11,690 nucleotides of DNA from Dissophora ornata (lineage: Eukaryota; Mortierellomycota; Mortierellomycetes; Mortierellales; Mortierellaceae). Where the stretch lies: assembly GCA_025201705.1 (NCBI GenBank), contig MU617515.1:1-11690 (forward strand), written 5' to 3'. The position numbers and the translations under genes are program-made. The notes beneath the pieces are model-generated. The model did not search any database, had not been told where the DNA came from, and saw only the letters and a list, made by a program, of their open reading frames with translations. This document shows, one piece after another, positions 1 through 9,137 of this stretch (position 1 is its first letter; each line of letters begins with the position of its first letter).

Positions 1-3000
1 TTTTTTAAAGCAATGAATCAAACAAACAAGACAGGGAAAAAAAAAGAACTCACACGTCAGCCCAGTCCTGGACAGAATCCCAGCCTCCCTCACGATCAAT
101 CAAGTATTCGAGGCGAACCACACTCAAGAGCTCAAGCAGCTTCCTGTCGGTGAATCCTTTGGCATGCGCTTGTTGCTTTGTATCTGGATAGATCACCTGG
201 TCTCGGAAAGTTCCTAGAGCCAGATAAGGCTTCTGGGGCACATAAAACAGCTTGGACGGATGAGGCTTCGTCACCGTGCCACCAAACAGAGGCCAGAGGT
301 CTCCCAGGATTCGGAACAATGATGATTTGCCGCACCCTATTCACAGTTGTAGGATTTAATAAGAAGATCAGATGGTCAGTTCAATAAACTCAATAGCGCA
401 TTCGGATATTCGCATCTCCATGGCTCTGCATCTATGTGAGTTACCATTAGGACCAGCAATGATGACATCAGTTCCTTTTGTGACCTTGAACGACAGCTCC
501 TTCAACAACACGTCGTTGTTGGGTGTCACGATTGGCACCTTCTCAAAGATGATCACGCCATCCTGAATGACTACCTTGCCCTTTAGGTCGTTGGTGTCAA
601 TACTTTGGCTCTGTTGCGCCGATGACGACCCTTCATTCTTGGCCACCATTGTGCGTTCGTAGCGTCCCTTCTTGATATCCTCCAAAACGTCAAACAATTC
701 CGACACACGAGACGTGTATCCTGCAAATCGCGTGAGATCGCGTCCTGCAAGAATCAGACGACCCACAGCCTGAGACAAGTTGACGAGATATCCAGCTATG
801 ATTTTGATTGTTTCAGTGTTTTGCGAGTCAGTGCCGTATTTTGAGTCATACAATGAGCGTTGGACATGATGACCTCAGTGCGCAGTGCTTACAGTTCCTG
901 GAGTAATCCTCGACGATCTTTGTGGGGTCTGCGGAGACACGACCCATATGCTCGGTTGCTACAGGACAAAAAAACGTCAAAGGTTAACAATTTGCTAGTA
1001 AACAAAAAAACAGGGCTACAAAGCTGTCATGCAGTTTAAAGCAGAGAGCCATACCGTAGTTTGGATCGAAGACAGGTCGCGCCAGTAGGCTAGAGATAAC
1101 GAAACACAACAGAAGAATCTCAAGTCAGACGTGCCCACGACGAATCGTCCAGAAGTGCAATAGATATTCTGTATCCTGGCTAGTGTCTTACTAGTAAGCG
1201 GTCATGGTTGCGCAATATTTAACAAGAACCGAGTCCAGAATGCCATTCGCAAAACGCATCGTGTAAACCTTTCTGACATGGCGTGCGATCTAGTGACGCA
1301 GAGGAGCGGAAGAAATTACGTGCAAATGTCAATCATGGTACTCGAAATCCAGCACATCCGACGTACACTCTCACTAGAGCCCCTCAGCATCTGCTACATA
1401 CCTTATCAAAGGCGCTGTTCACTCCCTCCTTTTCACGCGCAGCTCCGTTGTAAAAGGCAATTTCCTCCGAGTGCGCAATGATGCGCGAGTGGGCAAAGCG
1501 GAAGTCTCCTTCAAGCCTTTGCTCCGTGGCCGTGTCTATCACGAAGCGTAGAGTCAAGGTGGATCAGTCTCTCTGAAAATAATGTCCTGCAAATGCTAAC
1601 AAATGATTGGATTCGCTCGAAAAACCTACATTTGCCAAAAGGAGGTGAAGCTGCGCGAAGAACAAATCCAGACAGGAGAAAGTATCCAATCATGTAGAAT
1701 GGAGCCTCTCCACCACTGATCAAGTCAATCGTCATTCGCAAAGATGTGGTTAGCAACAGAGCCCATCCTTATGAGATAATAATATCAATATAAAAAGAGG
1801 ACCTACATGGCCTCTCCTAGCTTGTATGCGAACAACACAATGTCGACAATGGGCTTTGCAATATCCGAGTACAAATGACTGAGGTTGTCCGCAAACTTGT
1901 CAATGTCCTGGGTCAGGAGCTGATCCGCATTCTGGATGCGGTTGTCAATGTTCGAGACCTTGTAGAACGTGATTCCATCCAGATATTGGTCGTGTGCGTA
2001 CTATAAAAAAAAATAAAAAAAAAATCCCCGTGGGAAACCAAGAGTCCAAAGCGTGAATAAAAAACAAAGCTCCTTTGCTGGCTTCCATTGTTTGCCAACT
2101 TGTATTTGTCCTGACGTGGTGCTAACCTTTGTCAGACGCTCCCTGAACGACAGGGCCAAAGCGCTGATGGTGTACTTGAGCGAGTTGTTGACAATACTCA
2201 TTGGCCACTATAGTCGATGAAGTAAAGCAATTTAGTCCGACAGATGCACAGCACGGAACAACTTGCAACCAGGAACGGACAATGAACCCCATGTGGTGGT
2301 TTTCTCTACTGCCTCTTTTTTTCTTTTCTCCCCTTCCCTCCACTCTTTATCTCTTCAGTCTGTGCCAGAGCCATTTCATACACATATTTGGTCTTTACAG
2401 AAAAACAAAAAGAACAAGTGTTTACCATCATCAAGCCAAACTCAAGGATAGCCTTGGCAATAAACTTTTTACGGTCCCGCGACACGATCGCCTTGACAAC
2501 AGCTCCGTTCAATCCTGAGAACCAAACATCCAGCCATGTTCTATATATGTAATATTTTAAACCAATGTTAGCTTCAAATGTTTCGTCCCAGCGCGTTTTT
2601 TTCTGATCCAAAAAAAAAAAATGCCCTCCCTCCCCCCTTGCCCTCTGACACTCTACGCAGTGCAAAGACAGCAGTATACCTGGCGATCAGTATGATGGCA
2701 AGGGCTGTCAAGAGTCCAGCCTCCTTGCTCGCCAACCCCGGGATACAAATGGGTAACAACTTTTTAAGCTGCTCCACAAAGTGTCTGTCTACTCCGACCC
2801 GGCGGGGTTTGCCCTGAGAGCCGTCACGAGTCCTGTTCCCATTCCCGGCAGCAGCAGCAGCGGCGGCACGTTGCTGTTGGCGAGCACGACGTTTTGTGCG
2901 CGCTTGTTGTCTCCGAATAATGACGTAGGCGAGCAGGACCGAAAGCCCTGCGAGGGTGGATCGGGGTTTGCGATGCAAACCCAGTGGCAGACTGAGGACA

Positions 3001-3008
3001 GGGGCCAT
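1..3008 (-). CDS. ABCD3: ABCD3/PMP70-like peroxisomal ABC half-transporter, 3'-truncated by window edge
   Basis: This is a subfamily D ABC half-transporter of the peroxisomal membrane; the family dimerises and imports fatty acyl-CoA-type substrates for beta-oxidation. Exons (descending): 3008-2680, 2540-2426, 2207-2127, 2000-1807, 1715-1630, 1535-1402, 1289-1192, 1089-1055, 958-893, 795-445, 336-54. All introns are GT...AG and phases agree, giving about 590 residues. An eleventh intron opens at 53 (GTGAGT) and leaves the window. The start ATG at 3008 begins a PMP70-like N-terminus, with a hydrophobic [16 protein letters not shown] segment (residues 16-31) followed by a basic stretch and an Ala run. 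Next come the conserved LLTQDIDKF region, the EAA-like EEIAFYNG (292-299), [17 protein letters not shown], Walker A GPNGCGKSS (494-502) and a Q-loop glutamine in YVPQKPY (Q531). The signature, Walker B and H-loop lie outside. ABCD3 is favoured over ABCD1/2 because [21 protein letters not shown] and GRYERTMV resemble PMP70 as I remember it. Several exons are very short (35, 66 and 81 bases). Confidence 0.93.
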
Positions 3009-3163
3009 TTTGGTTGAATTGTGGGGTAAGAGGTTGAAATAGAAATAATGACAAACAACAAACAGAAACTCTATGCAGGAAGTGTAATGTCCCTTCCTCC
3101 AAAGCTTGTGAGGGAAGAGGTGAATGGGAGCGGAGAGGAGAGGGAGGAGGATGAGCAAAAGGA

Positions 3164-3183
3164 ATGGATGGATGGATGGATGG
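3164..3183. repeat. (ATGG)5 microsatellite
   Basis: Five perfect tandem ATGG units lie in the presumed leader or promoter of the ABCD3-like gene (CCAT units when read on that gene's strand). It is a simple tandem repeat with no sign of coding function. Confidence 0.9.
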
Positions 3184-3367
3184 ACGTTTACGTCTTGCCC
3201 TTTCAATCTTATTTTTTGGGGAAAGGAGGGTTGCAACAACAGTTCAGTCAACCAGTCGCCGCCCTCACCGTTGCGTTCTGTCGAGACGGGATTCTACGCC
3301 TATTTGATCGACCGCCACTCCACAGCTCCTCGCTGTGCCTGGGGTGGGCCCCCATCATCATTGTGGA

Positions 3368-3433
3368 TCAGCCATGGCCATCGTCATCTGCACTGTCTTC
3401 ACTATCATCGCTGTCACCATCATCGTCACCCAT
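3368..3433 (-). other. Very acidic 21-residue mini-ORF (possible uORF or stray exon)
   Basis: On the minus strand an ATG at 3433 opens a 21-residue frame ending in TGA at 3370-3368. Eleven of its residues are Asp or Glu (MGDDDGDSDDSEDSADDD followed by GHG). Directly before the ATG is TTTGCAG, which resembles a 3' splice site, so this could instead be the 5' edge of an exon. It lies between the porin stop and the ABCD3-like start, in a place where a leader uORF of the latter is possible. Low-complexity GAT/GAC repeats can give such a frame by chance. No homology is claimed. Confidence 0.25.
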
Positions 3434-3616
3434 CTGCAAATCCCAGTTATGCTTATATTTTTGTATTTACTTTGTGTACAAATCTGTCAAGATTTCAAAA
3501 TAAAAAACAGCATGCAAATGTCCAATATTCGCCTCGATACTTTTTTAGTTTATACAGATTACATTGAAAACGAGAAACGAAAAAAAAATAAAACTGTAGA
3601 ATATGCAGCAAGCAAT

Positions 3617-4806
3617 TTATGCCTCAAAGACGAACGAGAGACCGATCTTGTGGGCAGCCTGGTCAAGCTTGGTGGTGTCAAAGAGACCAGCAACCGAGAC
3701 CTTGACGCCCTTGCGGAGAGCCTGGGTGTATCCGAGACCGAGGACACCGGCGTTGTTGACCTTGGCCTTGACAAAGGCATCGCGGTCGAGGTAGAGCTTG
3801 GCTCCGACCTCGAGGGCAACGGGGGCCTTGGTGGCAGAGTGAGCAGCCTTAGAGTCCCAGACAGCCTTGGCACCAGCCTCGAGATCGGCGTTGATGCGGT
3901 GGTAGTACGAGGCCGAGAAGACCTTGAACGAGTTGTGGGCGTGGAGAGCAACAGAGTACTCGGGGGCGGTGTAGCCGGCAGCGGCGGCAAAGCGGGTGAC
4001 GTAGGCACCACCGACGTCGTAGGCGACATCACCTCCAAAGAGGAAACCCTCACGGCCAACAACGACATCACCAGTGAAGGTGGGGCCCTTGAAGAGGTCG
4101 AGGTGAGCGCGCGAGTTGAATCCGAGCTGCTTGTAGTGGACGCCGACCTTGGCGTTCTTCTTGCCCTCGGAGGGAAGGAAGCCTCCGGTGATGTCCAACT
4201 TCAATCCCTTGGCGACCTTGTTCTCGAGCTCGATCTGGGTGGTGAGGAGGTTGCCGGTGGTCCAGGTCTCGGTGACGGTCAAGCCGTTCTTGAAGTCAAC
4301 GTACTTGGTCTTGAGCTCACCGTTGATGTGGCCAGACTTGTTGTCCTGGTTACCGAGGACGTTGAAGGTCTGTTGGGAGATCCCGTGAGGAGCAAATAGC
4401 AAATCATCAACAGCGAAAATGTCGTCATTCGCATAAAGAGAAGGAGAGAAAGAGAACGAGAGAGAGACGGTGGTTAGATGACATGTAGAGAGCTCTCTTG
4501 CAGATAGAAAGTCAGTAAAAGGGAAGAGATGGCAGTTGATACGACCATGCCTCTATGCATGGGCAACAACTGATGGCGCAGAAATAAATAAATAAACAAA
4601 AAGGGGAAATGTGGTTCCGCAATGACGCGAAGAGACACACAGACACAAGGAAAGAGCAACAGTGATCAGCAAGAGGGACGTACAACACCGTTGGGGGCGA
4701 CGGTCTTGAGCTCGAGCTTGGTGTGGCCGACGGGGAAGTCCTTGCCGAGCAAGTCGTTGGCGGACTTGCCGAGATCAGAGTAAGGGACGGGGACGGAGGT
4801 GGCCAT
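3617..4806 (-). CDS. POR1: Mitochondrial outer-membrane porin (VDAC)
   Basis: This is a 19-strand beta-barrel channel that lets ADP/ATP and other small metabolites cross the mitochondrial outer membrane. There are two coding exons, 4806-4684 (41 codons) and 4369-3617, joined in phase 0 across a 314-base intron (donor GTACGT, acceptor CCAACAG). The protein is 291 aa; the family is usually about 280-295. The N-terminus MATSVPVPYSDLGKSANDLL is the typical VDAC amphipathic helix region. GLK (96-98) is the conserved strand motif. The segment DRDAFVKAKVNNAGVLGLGY (236-255) closely matches the eukaryotic porin signature, although the usual leading Tyr/His at 233 is Leu. The chain ends in FVFEA. Start: ATG in AAAATGGCC just downstream of a probable leader-intron acceptor. 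Codons are strongly C-ending (GCC, ACC, GTC, CTC, AAG), as expected for a highly expressed gene and more biased than its neighbours. Confidence 0.96.
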
Positions 4807-4818
4807 TTTAAAGTAGAA

Positions 4819-4914
4819 CTAAGGAATAGAGAAAAGGGCGGGTTGTTAGCATCGGGTGATTCGCAGCAGCAACGGGTGTCTGCAAGAGAAGGAGTTTTGG
4901 CTCTTTCTCTCTCT

Positions 4915-4948
<34 letters not shown>

Positions 4949-5371
4949 CTCTGCTGCTTGTCCTGGTTGACCCGCGACGCGTGCGAATAAAAAATGGGAA
5001 CAGCAGGTGAAAAGCGGATCGCGCTGATGACGACTCTACACGATCCATCTTGCTCTTTTTTCTCATCCCAATAAGTCTTGCCAGACAGATGACAGATGAC
5101 ATTGCTGATTGCCGAGACGCTCCTTCTCTTGATCGGGCAAGTGTGTGTGTACAATTAGGAAAGGTCGAGCCGATGATGCCTGCACTCCCGGCCAGGAACA
5201 GCGACGCGATTGCGCGGGAAAAGAGAGTTCCAGGCTGTGAGGAGGTCTTTTTTTTTTTGTTGCAGCTGGTGTTTGTCGAGGGCTCCAGGACACAGTACAG
5301 ACAGGGTCTGCGAACACGGACAAGGGGTGGACAGAGACACGGCCATGCCAAGACGGGGACGGGGCTCTTAC
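4819..5371 (-). other. Probable 5'-leader intron of the VDAC gene
   Basis: Upstream of the porin ATG, on the same strand, TATTCCTTAG ends at 4819. This is a good 3' splice site placed 12 bases before the start codon. The best donor upstream is CAG|GTAAGA at 5371, which would make a 553-base leader intron. Between them the sequence has no conserved coding content and holds a CT/GA microsatellite. Leader introns are common in highly expressed genes. The acceptor is fairly convincing; the choice of donor is less certain. Confidence 0.55.
4919..4945. repeat. (CT)n microsatellite in VDAC leader intron
   Basis: There are 27 bases of uninterrupted CT dinucleotide, flanked on the left by imperfect CT/T tracts from about 4901. 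It falls inside the presumed leader intron of the porin gene and reads as GA repeats on that gene's strand. Confidence 0.95.
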
Positions 5372-5702
5372 CTGGGGTGCGGAAGGGTTGAAGGAATAGA
5401 GAAGAGAAAAGAAATCGGAACCCCACCCAAAAAAAAATATAACTGTTTGAAGAAGAGAATCCCGTGGAAGGATAAATTTTGTGTGTTCTGTGTGCCCGCG
5501 ACTTTCGATTCGCACGTCACTTTTTTGGAAGTGCCTGGTGGCTGCCACCACCACACACGCCCCCAAAAACAGCACCAGCATCGTCCTACCACTGCAACAA
5601 GTCCGATCGTTTCTGTGTTTTTTTTATGATCAATTGGTTTTCCTTGTGTCATTTTTGCCACCAACTTGCAAGCTCTATTGACTAGTCTCTGCTGAACCGA
5701 TC
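5372..5702 (-). promoter_or_regulatory. VDAC promoter region and VPS23 3' end
   Basis: About 330 bases separate the stop of the Vps23 gene from the inferred first leader exon of the porin gene, both on the minus strand. Reading that strand, a TATA-like TTATATT lies at 5442-5436. It is followed by a pyrimidine-rich stretch (TTTCTTTTCTCTTCTC) where transcription could begin, and then the CAG|GTAAGA donor. A TGACGTG element (ATF/CREB half-site-like) lies at 5519-5513. No coding gene is seen. Element identity is inferred from consensus only. Confidence 0.45.
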
Positions 5703-7719
5703 CTACTCCACATGTCCAAGCTGAGCCTTGACCTTCTTAATCAGTGCCTTCTTCATAAACTGTTCCCTAGATAGATTCCGAAGATGCTACAAATAATGGG
5801 GTGGGTTTCGCAAAAAAAAAGTCTACTATTAGCATCAAATCATCTAACCGCAGTCTTGGGTTCCTAAAACATGAGACGCTTTCTTTTCTTCTTCTTCTTC
5901 TTCTTCATCTTCCGCTACCTTCATGTACGCGTTCAGCTCCACTTTATCCTGACCCAATGCCCTGCCGAGATAGTAAATCGTGTCCTCAATTGCAATTTCT
6001 TCCGCCACCAAATCGAACAGCCTATGGTTGAACGTGAAGCATAGAGGTGTTAGAATCTATAAAAGATGCCCCCTTTTACTGAGAGCAAGCTCCCTGATCA
6101 TGATTTGTTGCTCAAACCAACTTACTGGTTATGAACGACACTGCTGCCACAGATAATTTCATCCACTGGCTCCTCAGGCCATGTCCGTATCTGCTCAATC
6201 TTGACATTCAGTTGCTCAGTAGTCCTCGTAAGTGTCGTAATGTTGTATTGAATTTTAGTCTATTGTTTTTAAAAAAAAAAAAAAAAACAGACATGAAGCA
6301 AATCAGACATGAAGCAAATCAGACATGAAGCAAATCAGTGGATATATTTTCTCTCATTCTTCTCTTTTCCCTTAAAGCGCAACATCTTCCTTTCAAAAAG
6401 CAACATTATCAAGTCCGTACGTTAAGATCCCTGAGATTTTGAAGTTCGGTTTTCGTTCTAGACTCGGCATCATTGAGTTGTTTGTTCACTGTAACAAGGT
6501 CCTGCATCTCCTTCGATGATGCAGTGTTGAATTCCTGCAGTGCTGCCCGGAGTTTTGTGTACAGCTCTGCTTGCTGAGGAGTGAGTTGCTGAGAGGATGG
6601 TCCAAAAGAAGAATTGGGGTATCGGTTTTGCTGTGACGGTGGCATGGTCGAAGCACTGGTTGCCCGTGGCGAATACGTTAAAATTGGGGGTGCTGGCTTT
6701 AGCTAAAGTAATATTAAATCAAGGCGGTCTGGAGGTTAAGATAGCAGAAGGGACGGAAAAACGAAAACCCCTCCCCTGTCTTTCAATCTCATCCGACTCC
6801 TATGTTGCGCAATAAACATTTAGAGACATACCGATGTCGTGGGCGATGGATAGCCTCCAAGAGTAGGACTAGACTGTTGCTGTGGTTGTTGTGTAGTCGA
6901 CACGTTTGTCTTTGCGTAGACTGGTGGCTCCTGTGAAAATACGGTCTGCATGATGCCAATGAGGTCCACGAGATTGGACTAGCATCGCGCGTGATTTGAG
7001 GCACGGAATATGTTAGCATCCCTGTTCCGCACTCATGGCTTGCAGCTGCAGTGCAAAAAAAATGTCAAAGCACTCACATCGCTCCTGTTGCTCCAGTAGG
7101 CGAGATATGGATGATAACATCGCCCGCTAATGTCGACATACTTTCCAGCCTTGACAAGCATAAGCGCCGTTGGTGTCACAAAGACGATTGGCGCCACTGA
7201 AGGATACGAGGTCGGCAACCAAAAGGCGACAGGGATGTTGTAGGTCGCAGACTGATACACGATAGGGATTGTCCCAATGAGCGACAAGAGGTGTTGAGAC
7301 CGTCCATTATCGTGGGCTATAATGTGTTGACCCAAATAGAAGGGTTGTTTAGTACGAAGCTTCCGATAGCACCGGTTAGCAAGGATGTGTGATCAGCAGT
7401 GTTCGCAGCAGCAACCACGTCATACTATATGTTTCTGCCTTGGGCACGAGAAAGTTTTGAAAGAGTCGCAGCACGGCCTCGACATCGGTATACATGCGTT
7501 CTCGATGCTGATACTGTTGAAGGCGTAAGAGGATGACGAATTGAACAACAGCAAGTTAGTGCCGGCACACCTGGCAAAGAGGCAAAAGAGAGTCTGCATG
7601 TTCGAGGGTTGCATTATTGGCTGCTGTGTGGGCGAGCAAGGCAAGGCGGGGGTGTGGGGTTTTCATACACCGATAGTCTGTAGCACGCGCTGCAGCCATT
7701 CCGCGATCTCGGGGTCCAT
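5703..7719 (-). CDS. VPS23: ESCRT-I subunit Tsg101/Vps23
   Basis: This ESCRT-I subunit binds ubiquitinated cargo on endosomes and starts sorting into multivesicular bodies. Exons (descending): 7719-7669, 7513-7426, 7316-7078, 6978-6832, 6702-6421, 6259-6126, 6021-5919, 5786-5703. All introns are GT...AG with matching phases, giving 375 aa against 385-390 in yeast and human. Residues 1 to about 140 form the UEV domain: MDPEIAEWLQ start, RMYTDVEAVL, GTIPIVYQSATYNIPVAFWL, YPSVAPIVFVTPT, GKYVDISGRCYHPYLAYW. Residues about 140-215 are a Gln/Pro/Ser-rich linker with PAPP at 178-181. A coiled coil follows from about 218 to 305 (LTPQQAELYTKLR onward). The C-terminal steadiness box has NQLFDLVAEEIAIEDTIYYL, then HLRNLSREQFMKKALI to the end. 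The steadiness box normally packs with Vps28 and Vps37. The model rests on conserved blocks in every exon except the linker. Exon 6 is the least conserved, but its heptads and phase fit. Confidence 0.93.
5886..5906. repeat. (TTC)7 repeat in VPS23 intron 7
   Basis: Seven tandem TTC units, read as GAA on the gene strand, lie inside the last intron (5918-5787) of the Vps23 gene, just after its donor. On the coding strand this would read as a run of Glu codons if the intron were retained. Confidence 0.9.
6289..6336. repeat. Three perfect 16-bp tandem repeats in VPS23 intron 5
   Basis: The unit AGACATGAAGCAAATC is present three times without a mismatch. A run of 17 A lies immediately to the left (6271-6287). 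Both sit within intron 5 (6420-6260) of the Vps23 gene, so they should not reach the protein. Perfect identity points to recent expansion. Confidence 0.95.
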
Positions 7720-8214
7720 TTCACGGCTGGGGTACAGTGAGCTGGCGAAGGAATGAAAGAATGAAGGAAGAAGAAGAAGAAGAGGAAATGCAGAGGATTG
7801 AAAGAAACTCTGCACAGGCTAAATAGGGTCAAGGCGGCCAAGGGGCGGGGCGATGCAAGTGATGCGACGAGAAGGATGGAACACGGGTGTGGCGCGTGGT
7901 GGACTTTGAGTGGATAGCAGAGGCGGTGTAGGGATGGAGGGGGATGGAGGGGGATAGATAGATAGATAGAGGAGAGGGAGAGAGAGAAGAAAAGAGAGGC
8001 GCAGAGGAGTAGCAAAAGGACGACGATGAATGGAATGAATCCAATGATGAATGGTCGCCTCTGGCACTCAGCAGACCAGCCAGTCAGCGAGAGAAGAAAC
8101 TCCAGAACTCAGCCAGCCAGTCGTGGACTCAAGTACATCCTTTGTGTGTGTGTGTGCTGCTTGTCTCCTCTCCGCCTCAAGATCCCTCCCATCACCATCA
8201 CCATCCACAACAAC
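7720..8214. promoter_or_regulatory. Divergent promoter region between VPS23 and the RidA-family gene
   Basis: About 495 bases separate two start codons facing away from each other, so both promoters must lie here. Contents: GAA-rich sequence near 7770-7790, two tandem copies of GGGATGGAGG at 7931-7950, four GATA units (7953-7968), a GAGA-rich tract to about 8000, and a TG run at about 8140-8154. The last 55 bases before the RidA ATG are CT-rich and end in CACCATCACC...AACAACATG, typical of a fungal leader. No clear TATA box was found on either strand. Confidence 0.6.
7953..7970 (+). repeat. (GATA)4 tandem motif
   Basis: Four contiguous GATA units plus GA sit in the divergent promoter. Clustered GATA is the core binding site of fungal GATA factors, but it may equally be a simple microsatellite. 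Confidence 0.8.
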
Positions 8215-9057
8215 ATGTCCCCAAACGGAACCGCTGTCATCCTCAAGGATCGCGCCCAGGCCCTGGCCCATTACCCCCATGCCCGCATCGTCAATGGCAT
8301 GATCTATGTCTCCGGCATTTCTTCCAGACGCCTTGATAACACGTAAACTGAACCAACCACTAAAATAATCCGAAAACACGTTAATTCTCACGGCCACTCT
8401 TCTTGGCGCCTCTCTTCCTTGGCCACTCACCCCCCTTCCTCCTCCCATCCACACACATCTTTCCGTGTAGGTACGAGGGCGTCAAGGAGAACGGCGATGG
8501 CACCTTTGATCTCGACATCAAGGCTCAGACCGCAGCCGTCATTGAAAAGTATGTGCCCAACGCTATTCCCACTCAGGAACCTGATCTGTCGCATTTGCCA
8601 CCAAGATAGACCTGGCCCCACAATGTTCACAGCTTCTGATCCCTTTATAGCATCAATGTCATCCTCAAGTCCAAGGGCGCGTCCTTGGCTAACATTGTCG
8701 ACATGACAGTCTTCCTCACCAACATGAACGACTATGGAGCTATGAACGAGGTACAGCCACAGTGTCCTAGTTTGCTGCTGTGCTTCAATGGTACTCAAAC
8801 AACAACCATCGAACTGACGAGATATCCTCTTCGTCACCTAGGTCTACAACCAATACTTTGATGCTGAGACTGGCCCTTCAAGAACCTGCGTCGGTGTCCT
8901 CACGCTTCCCTCGGTAATAAGCAATTCTTGATCCATTCTCCAACACTCAACTACGAACAGTCTACCACAACCTAACATTTATGTTCGTTGCCATGTGTTT
9001 AATTTCAATCAGCCCAAGCTCCTCATCGAGATCAAGGCCATTGCCTTGGCTCCCTAA
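8215..9057 (+). CDS. RidA/YjgF/YER057c family enamine-imine deaminase (2-aminomuconate deaminase-like)
   Basis: RidA-family proteins are small trimeric enzymes that hydrolyse reactive enamine/imine intermediates to the ketone with release of ammonia. One subgroup deaminates 2-aminomuconate in tryptophan/aminophenol breakdown. Exons: 8215-8342, 8471-8548, 8651-8750, 8842-8913, 9013-9057. All introns are GT...AG and phases close exactly to 140 aa, slightly longer than the usual ~130. Visible motifs: YVSGISSRR (31-39; family YxSG strand), DIKAQTAAVIEN (58-69), DMTVFLTNMNDY (86-97), VYNQYF (103-108), and GPSRTCVGV with Arg116 in the place of the family's substrate-carboxylate-binding Arg. The chain ends in LIEIKAIALAP. 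The SSRRxDNT stretch resembles 2-aminomuconate deaminase-like members as I recall them, so family assignment is firm but substrate is inferred. The ATG at 8215 was chosen by homology and context (CAACATGTCC), although the frame stays open upstream to 8026. Confidence 0.94.
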
Positions 9058-9102
9058 AAAAACCTGCCCAGCTACTAGTCGGAAGAGCCATCCCATCGAC
9101 AA

Positions 9103-9108
9103 AATAAA
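9103..9108 (+). terminator. AATAAA polyadenylation signal of the RidA-family gene
   Basis: A canonical AATAAA lies 46 bases after the RidA stop codon, a normal distance for a short fungal 3' UTR. Cleavage would fall roughly at 9118-9138. Confidence 0.6.
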
Positions 9109-9131
9109 CAGTGGATATCAAAGATGGTCCT

Positions 9132-9137
9132 TTTAAT
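9132..9137 (-). terminator. ATTAAA polyadenylation signal of the ZCCHC10-like gene
   Basis: On the minus strand, ATTAAA (the common variant) lies about 40 bases after the stop codon at 9178. It sits just beyond the T-rich tract that is the complement of the A run at about 9151-9165. Transcripts ending here would meet the tail of the convergent RidA gene. Confidence 0.5.

Larger units (their letters stand above)
3009..3616. other. Spacer: VDAC 3' end and ABCD3 5' leader/promoter
   Basis: About 600 bases lie between the stop of the porin gene and the start of the ABCD3-like gene, both on the minus strand. The stretch must therefore hold the porin polyadenylation region (A/T-rich part, about 3440-3616) and the promoter and leader of the transporter. 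A minus-strand TATA-like AATATAAG lies near 3450-3463. I see no conserved gene. Contents noted separately are an ATGG repeat and an acidic mini-ORF. The sequence just before the ATG at 3008 (CAACCAAAATGG) is a good fungal start context. Confidence 0.6.

Noticed and set aside
3009..3251. In-frame upstream extension of the ABCD3-like protein
   Set aside because: The frame is open for 81 codons but begins only at a TTG and contains no ATG. The methionine at 3008 matches the PMP70 N-terminus and has a good start context.
3335..4399. 354-codon open frame on the plus strand opposite the VDAC gene
   Set aside because: It is the antisense of VDAC exon 2 and stays open because the strongly biased C-ending codons of VDAC rarely give antisense stops. 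The Val/Gly/Glu-rich product has no family features.
4370..4402. Alternative start of the VDAC second exon at an ATG at 4402
   Set aside because: This ATG lies inside the intron. Splicing at 4369 joins exactly to exon 1 and restores the conserved N-terminal helix and first strand.
4512..5426. 304-codon open frame on the minus strand over the VDAC exon 1 region
   Set aside because: It reads VDAC exon 1 in the wrong frame and runs through both introns and the GA microsatellite. It is a low-complexity product, and the true frame gives a clear VDAC N-terminus.
6289..6336. Short regularly spaced repeats considered as a CRISPR array
   Set aside because: The units are directly adjacent with no spacers, and they lie in a eukaryotic intron.
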